Positions 33,375 through 41,751 of a stretch of 64,000 bases of DNA are shown piece by piece; within the stretch, counting starts at the first letter, position 1; each line of letters begins with the position of its first letter. The notes below the pieces were generated by a model. That model was not told the DNA's origin. It did no database searches and saw only the letters and a list, made by a program, of their open reading frames with translations. A program made the translations under genes and the position numbers. The stretch covers positions 124,001 through 188,000 of the forward strand of contig CAYZIS010000001.1 in NCBI GenBank assembly GCA_964478545.1, given 5' to 3'. This DNA is from DQWO01 sp964478545 (GTDB taxonomy: Bacteria > Desulfobacterota > Anaeroferrophillalia > Anaeroferrophillales > Anaeroferrophillaceae).

Positions 33375-34268
33375 TTGCTGACCGTAATCATCGTTAATTA
33401 TAATGCCGGTAATCTGCTGGCCGCATGCCTGGAGACGGTTTTATTATCTCCAGCGGTGGGGCAGGTTATTGTGGTTGACAATGCTTCCACCGATGATAGC
33501 CTGATCAGAGTGCGTCAGCAATTTTCTCTCGATCAACGCTTGTTGCTGCTTGAAAACCGGCGGAACTTAGGCTTTTCCAGGGCCAACAATATGGCCCTGG
33601 AACATGTGTTGCCGGAAAGTCGTTATGTCCTTTTCCTGAATCCCGATTGTCTGCTCACCGAAGTAGTGATAGACCGGTTATTGGATTTTATGGAAAATAA
33701 TCAGTATATCGGTATGGCTACCTGTCTGGTTACCAATCCAGATGGCACTGAGCAGCGAGGTTGCCGTCGCCTGATTCCGACACCTCACAATACGTTAGGT
33801 GCCTTATTTCCCTGGACGCGGCCTTCTTCGACGTTTAGTTTTAATCTGTCAGAAACCCCCTTGCCGATTGAACCGGTGGAAGTGGAAGCGATCTCCGGTT
33901 CCTTTATGTTTGCCCGCCGGGAGGCCATTGAGACAATTGGAGGTTTTGATGAGGGCTATTTTCTTCACTGCGAAGATCTTGATTTATGTAAAAGAATGAG
34001 TTTATCAGGCAGGAAAATATTTTTTATTCCTGATGTGCAGGTAGTTCATTACCAGGGAACGTGCAGTCAAACAACGCCGCTGCGGATATCCTGGTATAAA
34101 CATTGTGGCATGGGTAGATTTTATCACAAATTTCATCGACGTCGTTACGGTTTGCCGCTTTATCTTCTGGTAACCGTAGCCATCTGGATCCATTTTTCCC
34201 TTGGGATTCCAAAAAATTTGCTGTCAGGTTGTTTTCAAACGGTAGATATCTGCCAAAAATCGTCTTGA
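33375..34268 (+). CDS. Glycosyltransferase family 2 (rhamnosyltransferase-like)
   Basis: A 297-residue GT-A fold enzyme for surface polysaccharide assembly. Motifs are VIIVNYNAGNLLAACL, VVDNASTDDS, the acidic metal site LFLNPDC, GSFMFARREAIETIGGFDEG and the catalytic-region HCEDLDLCKR. A hydrophobic C-terminal segment (LPLYLLVTVAIWIHFSLGI) may tether it to the membrane. Translation appears to start at TTG; no ATG fits before the VIIVNYN motif. It is followed, after a family A MITE inserted in what was an 11-nt gap, by the WbpK-like gene. The sugar donor is not predictable. Confidence 0.88.
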   Translation: MLTVIIVNYNAGNLLAACLETVLLSPAVGQVIVVDNASTDDSLIRVRQQFSLDQRLLLLENRRNLGFSRANNMALEHVLPESRYVLFLNPDCLLTEVVIDRLLDFMENNQYIGMATCLVTNPDGTEQRGCRRLIPTPHNTLGALFPWTRPSSTFSFNLSETPLPIEPVEVEAISGSFMFARREAIETIGGFDEGYFLHCEDLDLCKRMSLSGRKIFFIPDVQVVHYQGTCSQTTPLRISWYKHCGMGRFYHKFHRRRYGLPLYLLVTVAIWIHFSLGIPKNLLSGCFQTVDICQKSS

Positions 34269-34275
34269 TGATCTT

Positions 34276-34522
34276 TTCCATCTCAACTTTCTGACTTGTG
34301 TTACCAGAATATATTATCGGGATGTTCGGGCTTGGCTCATAGCCGTGTCTGCCGACAGGCAGGCGGCATTGGGCGCCGAACGAATCACCACGATGGTGAT
34401 TCGCGGCGAACACCTCACAGCTGCACACGATGTGCAGCGAGAATGAGCGAGAGCCATGCCGGAACATCCTTTTATGAAATCTTTCCCGCTGTTTTTTTAT
34501 AACTCAGAAAGTTGAGTTCCAT
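34276..34522 (+). mobile_element. MITE family A, full copy with target duplication (GT2 / epimerase gap)
   Basis: The 235-bp element at 34282-34516 has perfect 13-bp inverted ends CTCAACTTTCTGA and TCAGAAAGTTGAG. The direct duplication TTCCAT flanks it at 34276-34281 and 34517-34522. Its core has nested hairpins (GTGTCTGCCGACAGGCAG; CACGATGGTGATTCGCG; GCTGCACACGATGTGCAGC). The right duplication supplies the first two bases of the next gene's ATG. No transposase is encoded, so it depends on one elsewhere. Confidence 0.88.
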
Positions 34523-35402
34523 GAATAGCAAACCGAAAATCATTATCACCGGTCCCGGTAGTCTCGTTGCCCATTCCTTGATTCCACAACTGTTAGAACA
34601 CTCTTTTTCCTTGTTACTGTTGGGACGGCGACGTCGCTACTCGGATGAAGCCAATATCATGTATCTGCCGGTTGATTTGGATCGTAAAGCAGGGAGGATT
34701 GACGCAGTCAAAGTCCTGGCCACAGAGGCAGAGCCCTTCTTTTTTATCCATCTGGCACCCATCTGGTTGTTGCCAATTTTTCTTCGGGAGTTATTGGCTG
34801 CTGGAGTGCTGCTGACACGTTTGGTGGCCTTCAGCTCAACCAGTCGTTTGGTGAAACAGCATTCAAAGGATCTTGGAGAGCGGAAATTGGCTGCCCGTTT
34901 GGCTGAAGGAGAAGCTCAAGTGATCGCTCTTTGTGCCGATCATCTTCCCTGGACAATTTTTCGTCCGACCTTGATATATGATGGCCGGCGGGATAAAAAC
35001 ATCTTCTTTATCCGGTCTTTTATCCGGCGTTTTGGTTTTTTCCCTGTTGCTGGTCCGGCTACCGGATTGAGGCAGCCGGTTTACGTTGATGATCTGGCGG
35101 CAGCGGTTATGGCGGTGCTTGATAATCGGCAAACCTATAATACCATCTACAATCTTGGGGGTGGTGAAACGATGACCTACCAGCAAATGGTCAGCAGGAT
35201 TTTTCAGAGTCTTGGAAAGCAGGAAAGAATTATTTCCCTGCCGCCGGTTTTGTTCTCATCTTTAATTCGGTTCGCCCGTTTGTTCAGACCTCGTTTGGGA
35301 GTGTCTCCGGCGATGGTGCAGCGGATGAATGAAGATTTATCGTTTGATTTCCGGGCGGCTACCAGGGATTTTGCCTATCAGCCCCGGGGGTTTTTGTGCT
35401 GA
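34521..35402 (+). CDS. NAD-dependent epimerase/dehydratase, WbpK-like
   Basis: A 293-residue short-chain dehydrogenase-like protein for nucleotide-sugar conversion in surface polysaccharide synthesis. The N-terminal Rossmann glycine region is IIITGPGSLVAHSLIPQL. FSSTSRLVKQ supplies the active-site Ser/Thr, but the expected YxxxK is not obvious in the following KDLGERKLAARLAEGE, so the catalytic Tyr may be lost or displaced. Later motifs IFRPTLIYDG and QPVYVDDLAAAV are typical. The start ATG is chosen over an in-frame TTG inside the MITE end. It overlaps the WbpL-like gene by 7 nt, a WbpK-WbpL pairing known from Pseudomonas O-antigen loci. Confidence 0.82.
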   Translation: MNSKPKIIITGPGSLVAHSLIPQLLEHSFSLLLLGRRRRYSDEANIMYLPVDLDRKAGRIDAVKVLATEAEPFFFIHLAPIWLLPIFLRELLAAGVLLTRLVAFSSTSRLVKQHSKDLGERKLAARLAEGEAQVIALCADHLPWTIFRPTLIYDGRRDKNIFFIRSFIRRFGFFPVAGPATGLRQPVYVDDLAAAVMAVLDNRQTYNTIYNLGGGETMTYQQMVSRIFQSLGKQERIISLPPVLFSSLIRFARLFRPRLGVSPAMVQRMNEDLSFDFRAATRDFAYQPRGFLC

Positions 35403-36376
35403 CCTTTCTCTCTGCAGCCTTTTTTACTGCTTTGGGAGTGGGGTTGATCTGGTGGTTTGCCAGTTGCCGGCGATGGCTTGATGTGCCTAATGAGCGCAGC
35501 AGTCATGAACAGCCAACTCCCACTGGAGGCGGAATTGCCATTGTTCTGGTTTTGTTATTTTTAATCCTGAAGCGCGGGTGTTCTCCGGCCATAATCTTTT
35601 TTTCCATGGGATTGTTATTGATTGCTGGCGTTGGCCTTTTAGATGATTGGCGGGAATTGGCGATCACCAGACGTTTTGTGGCCCATATACTGGCGGCGGC
35701 AGTGGTCTGTGTTAGCGGACTATTGTTCCTTGGCGGATCGTTTCTTTTTTATCTGTTTTCCTTTGTACTTATGGTCAGCATGATCAACCTCTACAATTTT
35801 ATGGATGGAATAGATGGCCAGGCGGGGTTGGAAGGATTATTAGGGGGAATCTTTCTGGCATGGGTCTTTGCCGGGGAGCCGGGAAGACTTTTTTATATTC
35901 CGGCTGGTTGCTGTTTGGGTTTTTTGCTTTGGAATTTCCCCTGGCGGGGACGGGCGAAGATTTTCATGGGAGATGTTGGCAGCACTGCTCTCGGGTTTAC
36001 TTTCCCTGCTTTAGTGGTTTTGATGCCAGGAGGAAACTGGTCGACATGGGTGGTTTTTCTCTTAATCTTTGCCAATTTTATTGTTGATGGTGCCATGACC
36101 TTGGCTGTACGTATCTGGCAGGGTGAAAAGTGGTATCGCCCTCACCGTCAACACCTGTATCAGCTCCTGGTGGCTGTTGGCTTTAGTCACCGGCAGGTTA
36201 GTTTAGGGGAAGGGGGGGTAATGTTGGCAGGTTTTTTGACTGCGGAACTCTATCTGCATGGCCCTTTGGTTTTTGGTTGTTTTGTCATGATTCTCTATGC
36301 CGTTTTATTGCTGCTTGTCTGGTTGAGGCTTCGGCGTTGGGCTTTAATGAAATTAACGGTCTCAACACCAGCGTAG
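35396..36376 (+). CDS. Polyprenyl-phosphate sugar-1-phosphate transferase, WbpL/WecA-like
   Basis: A multi-pass membrane enzyme starting glycan assembly by moving a sugar phosphate onto undecaprenyl phosphate. The 326-residue protein has DVPNERSSHEQPTPTGGGIA, the Asp-rich LLDDWRELAITRR, the MraY/WecA core MINLYNFMDGIDGQAGLEG, FMGDVGSTALGF and the late cytoplasmic HRQHLYQLL motif. It starts at GTG in overlap with the epimerase. Its 3' end runs 82 nt into the 3' end of the oppositely oriented WbpM-like gene. Substrate (GlcNAc, FucNAc or QuiNAc phosphate) is unresolved. Confidence 0.9.
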   Translation: MLTFLSAAFFTALGVGLIWWFASCRRWLDVPNERSSHEQPTPTGGGIAIVLVLLFLILKRGCSPAIIFFSMGLLLIAGVGLLDDWRELAITRRFVAHILAAAVVCVSGLLFLGGSFLFYLFSFVLMVSMINLYNFMDGIDGQAGLEGLLGGIFLAWVFAGEPGRLFYIPAGCCLGFLLWNFPWRGRAKIFMGDVGSTALGFTFPALVVLMPGGNWSTWVVFLLIFANFIVDGAMTLAVRIWQGEKWYRPHRQHLYQLLVAVGFSHRQVSLGEGGVMLAGFLTAELYLHGPLVFGCFVMILYAVLLLLVWLRLRRWALMKLTVSTPA

Positions 36377-38253
36377 GTTTTGACATACTGGTGTAAAAAC
36401 TTTTTAACGTCCTCATTATCCAGGCTTGTTTGTTGTATCAGCTTGCGGCAGCGCCGCACCATTTCATTGATTTGGCGGTAATTGTAAACGGTACTTATAT
36501 TGGCAGTGAAAATCTTCCGATGACAGGTGGCCAAGGTACCTTCTTCAGCCGTCAATAATTCTTCGAACAGTTTCTCTCCTGGACGAACACCGATAAACTT
36601 TATATCTATATCGATATATGGTTCCATCCCATTCAGGCGAATAACCTCCTCTGCCAGGGTGACAATGGATAATGGAGCCCCCATGTCGAGAACAAAGACC
36701 TCCCCTCCTTTGGCCAAGGTGACCGACTGTAAGACCAGGGAAACGGCTTCCGGAATGGTCATGAAATAGCGCTTCATCTCCGGGTGGGTAACCGTTAGAG
36801 GTCCACCATTCTTTAATTGTTCCAAAAACAGTTCCAACACTCCACCCCGGCTACCCATGACATTGCCGAAACGTACGGCCAGAAACTGGGTTTTTCCCTC
36901 CTGGTTGAAACTGGTACAGAGATATTCGGCGATTCTTTTGGTTGCTCCCATGACCGAAGTTGGATTAACCGCCTTGTCAGTGGATATGAGGATAAATTTT
37001 TCCGCTCCGTATTTGCGCGCCTGGAAAGCGATGTTATAAGTTCCGATAATATTGGTATATATCGCTTCATCGGCATTACTTTCCATAATCGGTACCTGTT
37101 TGCAGGCCGCGGCGTGGAAGATAACTTCCGGTTGATAACGGGCGAAAAGTCGCTGCATCTTCGCTTGGTCGCGGATGTCGCCAACCACGCAAGTTATTTG
37201 AGTTTGCTGGTTGGAATTGAGGTGGTTGTCAAGATTATATAATTCAGTTTCATCTATCTCCAGCAGGATCAAGTGGGATGGCTGAAAGTTAAGGGTTTGA
37301 TGGGTTATTTCACTGCCAATGGAACCGGCCGCACCAGTAATCAAAACCCGTTTATTTTTCAAGTAACTGCCGATTCTTCGGTAGTCGATTGCAACTACAT
37401 CGCGACCAAGTAAATCTTCAATCTGCAGATTCCGTAAATCTCCCAGGGTCAGTTCAATGGCCTGTGAGCTGTCAATAATACTGGATAGTACTCTGATATC
37501 ATGAATCCCGGCGTTTTTAAGCAGTTTGACAATTTTTCTCAAGGTGCTGGCGGTAGCTGAAGAGATGGCGATAATTGCCGTAGTAATGTTTTTTTTCGGA
37601 GCCAGCCGGAAAATGCTGTTTAAATCACCTTCCACCCTGATTCCGTGGATCAGGCTGCCGATTTTACGCTGGTCATCATCGAGAAAAGCCACTGGCTGAT
37701 AGGGAAGTTCCCGGATACGCCGGTTCAAATCCCGGGCGAGTTGTTCCCCTACCCGCCCGGCCCCAATAATGACTGCTTTGCGCGAAACAGAGGATTTAGC
37801 CCGCTGGATGATTTTTTCCAGATAAATTCTCTTGCTGCCGCGTATCAGTACCGAAAAAATCAAGGTGAGAAAGAAATCCATCAATAGGACGCTGCGGGGA
37901 AAAGGGATAAAAAATTGCTGCTGGTGACCGAAATAAAGTATAGTGCCACAGGCAATAAAAGCCAGAAAAGTTGCCTTGCAGATATTCCATATTTCGTTTA
38001 GACTAACAAAGCGCCAGGTAATGTCATAGAGCTTAAATAAAGAGAAAGTGATAAACTTTATGGTCATGAAGATGACCAGGAATTTGGGGAATTGATGTCG
38101 GTACGGTTGGGGGAGGTTGAACTCAAACCTGAGGTTGAAAGCCAGGTACAGGGCGAGGGTGAAAATCAACAGATCGCCACCGAGAAAAAAAAGTTTTCTT
38201 TTCTTGGGGGTGGGATCCATAAATTTCGAGGTTTTATTTATTTCTGAGTTCAT
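36295..38253 (-). CDS. Membrane nucleoside-diphosphate-sugar 4,6-dehydratase, WbpM/CapD-like
   Basis: A 652-residue protein of the large WbpM/FlaA1/PglF family that makes UDP-4-keto-6-deoxy sugars. It has about four N-terminal membrane helices, a CoA-binding-like Rossmann domain (AVIIGAGRVGEQLARDL) and the catalytic SDR domain (KRVLITGAAGSIGSEITHQT, ISTDKAVNPTSVMGATKR, RFGNVMGSRGGVLELF). Its last 27 codons overlap the coding end of the convergent WbpL-like gene. Together with the WbpK- and WbpL-like genes it suggests synthesis of a QuiNAc/FucNAc-type initiating sugar. Confidence 0.92.
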   Translation of the reverse strand: MNSEINKTSKFMDPTPKKRKLFFLGGDLLIFTLALYLAFNLRFEFNLPQPYRHQFPKFLVIFMTIKFITFSLFKLYDITWRFVSLNEIWNICKATFLAFIACGTILYFGHQQQFFIPFPRSVLLMDFFLTLIFSVLIRGSKRIYLEKIIQRAKSSVSRKAVIIGAGRVGEQLARDLNRRIRELPYQPVAFLDDDQRKIGSLIHGIRVEGDLNSIFRLAPKKNITTAIIAISSATASTLRKIVKLLKNAGIHDIRVLSSIIDSSQAIELTLGDLRNLQIEDLLGRDVVAIDYRRIGSYLKNKRVLITGAAGSIGSEITHQTLNFQPSHLILLEIDETELYNLDNHLNSNQQTQITCVVGDIRDQAKMQRLFARYQPEVIFHAAACKQVPIMESNADEAIYTNIIGTYNIAFQARKYGAEKFILISTDKAVNPTSVMGATKRIAEYLCTSFNQEGKTQFLAVRFGNVMGSRGGVLELFLEQLKNGGPLTVTHPEMKRYFMTIPEAVSLVLQSVTLAKGGEVFVLDMGAPLSIVTLAEEVIRLNGMEPYIDIDIKFIGVRPGEKLFEELLTAEEGTLATCHRKIFTANISTVYNYRQINEMVRRCRKLIQQTSLDNEDVKKFLHQYVKTYAGVETVNFIKAQRRSLNQTSSNKTA

Positions 38254-38391
38254 AGCATAGAGTCAAAAGAATATTATTTATAAAAAATTGCTGCTTGGTG
38301 GTGTATTTCGCGATAAAATGCCACAACTTACCAGTATATTGCAAGCTTTTTCATGGTAGTGTATGCTGAAATCTAAGTGGAGGTGCTTTCG

Positions 38392-40656
38392 GTGATTTCG
38401 AAAAGGGTAAAAAGAGCAAGTATCAGGGAGCAAAAAAAGGTCAGGTTTGCAGCAATTCCCCTGGTTATTTTACTCCTGTGTGGTTGTTTTATTGTAAATG
38501 CCTTTGCTGAAACCAGCATAATGGCTGGTGTGGGGAAAATAAGTCCCTTATTAAAAAAGGAAATTTCTCAAAAACAGCAAAATCAATTATTGGAAAATAA
38601 AGGCATCACAGAATCACAAGAGCCCGCAAAATATGGTCCGCTCATGAAGATTATTGTGGTCATGGATGCCAACTATTTAGAACCTTTACCGGCAGCCCTT
38701 TTGCAGGAATTGAGGGAAAGGGTTGAACAGCTTGGTGGTCGCGTTGGCAATCATGCCTTTAATAATGTCCAAGTATGGCTTTCCCTTGGGAAGAAGGTTG
38801 AAGAGCTGGCGGCCTGGCCAGCTATAAAGTTGATTAAAAAGCCAACAAAGCCGATAATTCATGACGTTATGAGTGACAGCCTGCGGGATTTTGGCGTGGG
38901 GGACTGGCAGGCTGGCGGGATCACCGGCAAAGAGGTGAATGTTGGAATTATCGATGCTGGTTTTTCCGGTTATGTCGCTTTGCTGGGATCAGCGTTGCCG
39001 ACACAGGTTAAAATTCAGACAAATGGTTCCACATTTCTTTCCTCAAAACACGGTACAGCATGCGCTGAAATTGTACATGCTCTTGCTCCCGATGCGGCCC
39101 TTTTTTTGGTAAATGTTGACGATATTGAAGTTGATTTTTTCAATGCGGTTCATTGGCTGCAAGCAAAAGGGGTTAAAGTGATAAGCAGTTCCATCGGCCT
39201 GAATCTGAAAATATTTTGTCAACAGGCTTATGAGGTAATCTGGGGTGATTATGCCAGCTCACTTGATGCGGGTGACATCATAGATTATATTGATCAGGTG
39301 GAACAACAATGGAACTCTATCATCAGCAATGCCGTTGCGCACGGGGTTGTCTGGTCGCAGGCAGCCGGCAACGATGCCCGGAAAAAATGGAGTGGGCCAT
39401 TTATTGACACGGAGCCGGATGGGAATCTAAATTTTTCTGCGCTTGATAATCGCAACAAGATAGATGTAAATGGTTATGTTGATGAGGCTGTATATGTTTT
39501 GTTACTCTGGGGTGGGGTATCAGGCAACTATAATGATTATGATTTATACATTGTCAACCAAAATTGGTCTGTTATAGAAAAGTCCTATCTTGATCAGGAA
39601 GATCTTCCAATCGGTATTGAAGTGTGTAAATTCAAGGCACAACCGGGCGAAGAATATTATATTGCAGTCAATAAATATCCATATTCCGTTTTTTATGATC
39701 ATCCTGACAACCTTGTTCTGCTGATTGGCCATGAACAATTTCCCAAATTGCAATATTCCGATCCCTCTGGCACCGTTACCCTGAATTGTCCGGCATCAAA
39801 TCCTGACGTTATTACTGTTGGTGCGGTTAGTTTGACTTCTTCATCTTCCGTTGCCGTTATCGAAAATTACAGCTCCCAGGGACCGGCTGGTGACCTGCTT
39901 AAGCCGGACCTGGTTGCTCCCGACAGCCTTAATACGGCAAGCTATACCCGTTTTTATGGTACTTCAGCCGCCGCACCATATGTTGCCGGGGTTTGTGCTT
40001 TAGTGAAGCAACGCTATCCGGACTTTACCCCTGTAGAGGTCAAACAATATCTGGAATCCAATGCTCTGGATTTGGGAACGGCAGGAAAAGACAATGTCTA
40101 TGGCAGCGGTTTGGTGCAATTGCCGGTGGATTTTGCCTGTCGGGAGAGCAATCCTGCCGGTTGTGTAACTTCATCCAGTTGTAACGTGGTTGATGCCTTC
40201 TGGTATGGAGGGATTTGTTCTCTCACCCCGCGACGGGAAGTGCGTGATTATAATGAAACTATTGCTGCAGCCCCGGTTCGTATGGGGAGTGATGTGGCTG
40301 ATGGTGAGATTTCAAAGGGAGAGGGATTATCGCTCGAAGTTGATTTTCCCCTGCCAGAAGAAACCACAAATTATGCCCTGCTTTCATTGTCCGGCGATGC
40401 TTATTTTATCCGGAATGATAGTCAGGGAAACTTTTTGACCAAAGATTTCACCTCGGTTAGCAACGCAACATTTTTTGAAACAACGGATCTTTGTGCTCTG
40501 CTTCCGGGCTATCAGGGAACGTGGGAGATTTATTTCTTATCGGTTCCCGCCGGGGCGGATGATTTCCAGACACTGGAGGCCTTATCTGACTATCTGGAGA
40601 GTGATGCTGGACAATATGTTTTTGGCCAGTATAGTGTTGAGATTAACTGCCGCTGA
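38392..40656 (+). CDS. Exported S8 (subtilisin-like) serine protease
   Basis: The start is set at GTG because GGAGG stands eight bases upstream, giving 754 residues; an earlier in-frame GTG overlaps that Shine-Dalgarno. A signal peptide (AIPLVILLLCGCFIVNAFA) leads to export. The catalytic triad is intact: Asp188 in VGIIDAGFSG, His220 in SSKHGTACAE and Ser525 in YGTSAAAPYVAG. A large insert of roughly 200 residues separates the His and Ser motifs. The C-terminal part (about 620-754) resembles a domain shared with the neighbouring exported proteins (LSLEVDFPLP...YFLSVPAGAD). The gene begins a run of secreted-protein genes on this strand. The substrate is unknown. Confidence 0.9.
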   Translation: MISKRVKRASIREQKKVRFAAIPLVILLLCGCFIVNAFAETSIMAGVGKISPLLKKEISQKQQNQLLENKGITESQEPAKYGPLMKIIVVMDANYLEPLPAALLQELRERVEQLGGRVGNHAFNNVQVWLSLGKKVEELAAWPAIKLIKKPTKPIIHDVMSDSLRDFGVGDWQAGGITGKEVNVGIIDAGFSGYVALLGSALPTQVKIQTNGSTFLSSKHGTACAEIVHALAPDAALFLVNVDDIEVDFFNAVHWLQAKGVKVISSSIGLNLKIFCQQAYEVIWGDYASSLDAGDIIDYIDQVEQQWNSIISNAVAHGVVWSQAAGNDARKKWSGPFIDTEPDGNLNFSALDNRNKIDVNGYVDEAVYVLLLWGGVSGNYNDYDLYIVNQNWSVIEKSYLDQEDLPIGIEVCKFKAQPGEEYYIAVNKYPYSVFYDHPDNLVLLIGHEQFPKLQYSDPSGTVTLNCPASNPDVITVGAVSLTSSSSVAVIENYSSQGPAGDLLKPDLVAPDSLNTASYTRFYGTSAAAPYVAGVCALVKQRYPDFTPVEVKQYLESNALDLGTAGKDNVYGSGLVQLPVDFACRESNPAGCVTSSSCNVVDAFWYGGICSLTPRREVRDYNETIAAAPVRMGSDVADGEISKGEGLSLEVDFPLPEETTNYALLSLSGDAYFIRNDSQGNFLTKDFTSVSNATFFETTDLCALLPGYQGTWEIYFLSVPAGADDFQTLEALSDYLESDAGQYVFGQYSVEINCR

Positions 40657-40765
40657 AAAGACAGTTTGGCCATCGTGATGCTGCGGACTGGGTTCCGCAA
40701 ATATCGCCTCATTGTTTGACATTCTTAAACATCTTATTGCCGAAGTGCTTTTCCATAGATCATTT

Positions 40766-40813
40766 CCATACTAAAGTATGCTTTTTTCCGCACCTTTAAA
40801 AGCGGATTTTTTT
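40766..40813 (+). terminator. Tandem hairpin terminator candidates after the protease gene
   Basis: CATACTAAAGTATG followed by CTTTTTT, then TCCGC ... GCGGA followed by seven T residues. Either could end the protease transcript. The stems are short, so the call is moderate. Confidence 0.5.
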
Positions 40814-40900
40814 AAAATTAATACTTTTGACTGATTGATTTTATGATTAAATAGTGTACACTTTCATTAAGAATGGTTAATGATGAAATGGGAGGGTGCT

Positions 40901-41434
40901 ATGACTAGGTTAAAAACACTATTATTTATTATTGTCATACTTGTTTTTGGCATGGTTGCTACGGTAGTGGCTAGTACCTATATCTTTCAGCCTGAGCCGA
41001 CTGCTCTGTCTGCTTTTGACGAGAGCGGGACCATTAATTGGTCTGGACTTTTTGATTCTATCGATCAATATAAGCCAGTTTCTCATCACGGGTTATATAC
41101 GCACGCTTTGGATGCTACCCCAGGGGGAGCCACATTTTCTGCTGGTGTGAGTGGCCCCGACGTTTTTGTCGGCCAGGGGCTGTCGCTGGATTCCTGGGGA
41201 AATCTGTCAGGTATCGGCCAGTATAGAAATGAAAAAGTTTCTGCTGTGGTCGCGGCGCTGGCCGGTTGTTTTGGTGCTGATCGTATTGGTATTGGTGCTG
41301 ATATTCATCTTTCGTTCAATACCTTCGGATCGACATATTGTCCTACCCCGGTTCCTCTGCCCGGTTCCCTCTGGTTTCTTTTTTCCGGGCTGGGGATGCT
41401 GGGCGTAGCCCGTCGAGGCTGGTGGCGTAAGTAA
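40901..41434 (+). CDS. Exported protein with PEP-CTERM-like sorting tag
   Basis: A 177-residue protein with a signal peptide (LKTLLFIIVILVFGMVATVV) and a C terminus in the style of exosortase targets: VPLPGSLWFLFSGLGMLG followed by a basic end (VARRGWWRK). Exosortase-type systems cut such tails and attach proteins to the envelope or extracellular matrix. The start ATG is preceded by GGGAGGG at good spacing. The mature part is short, glycine- and aspartate-rich and not recognised. No exosortase gene is in this window. It is separated from neighbours by terminators and a repeat. Confidence 0.78.
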   Translation: MTRLKTLLFIIVILVFGMVATVVASTYIFQPEPTALSAFDESGTINWSGLFDSIDQYKPVSHHGLYTHALDATPGGATFSAGVSGPDVFVGQGLSLDSWGNLSGIGQYRNEKVSAVVAALAGCFGADRIGIGADIHLSFNTFGSTYCPTPVPLPGSLWFLFSGLGMLGVARRGWWRK

Positions 41435-41437
41435 AAG

Positions 41438-41593
41438 TTGATGCTTTCGTAAAAGTCGTAGAACTGATGGTACAGTAAAAGCTTCATATTCGAGGCAGGC
41501 AAAACCTGAGTCGTGAGGTGTACTTATCGGTGTGTTGTAATGACGAAGGTTGCGGTCTAACGAAGAAGATGGAGTTTTTACGAAGCCATCAAA
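41438..41593 (+). repeat. Repeat C, copy with inverted ends
   Basis: It is bounded by TTGATGCTTTCGTAAAA and TTTTTACGAAGCCATCAAA, imperfect inverted repeats about 156 bp apart. End fragments recur near 11.76 kb and 16.2 kb. The interior has no coding frame. It occupies the spacer after the PEP-CTERM-like gene. Confidence 0.65.
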
Positions 41594-41640
41594 GTTTATT
41601 TTTCTGCATAAGATATTGAGAGTTCCGCTGAATCAGTCTG

Positions 41641-41669
41641 GGGGGCAGAGATCAATTCTGCCCCCTTTT
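41641..41669 (+). terminator. Rho-independent terminator
   Basis: GGGGGCAGA pairs with TCTGCCCCC over a 7-nt loop, followed by TTTTC. It insulates the sialidase-like gene from upstream transcription. Confidence 0.75.
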
Positions 41670-41751
41670 CTTATTGACAGCAATAGATCGAGCTATTAAA
41701 GTTATCTAATAATGATGGTTGCATCTTAAATTTGGGGGAGGAGGGTTTCGT

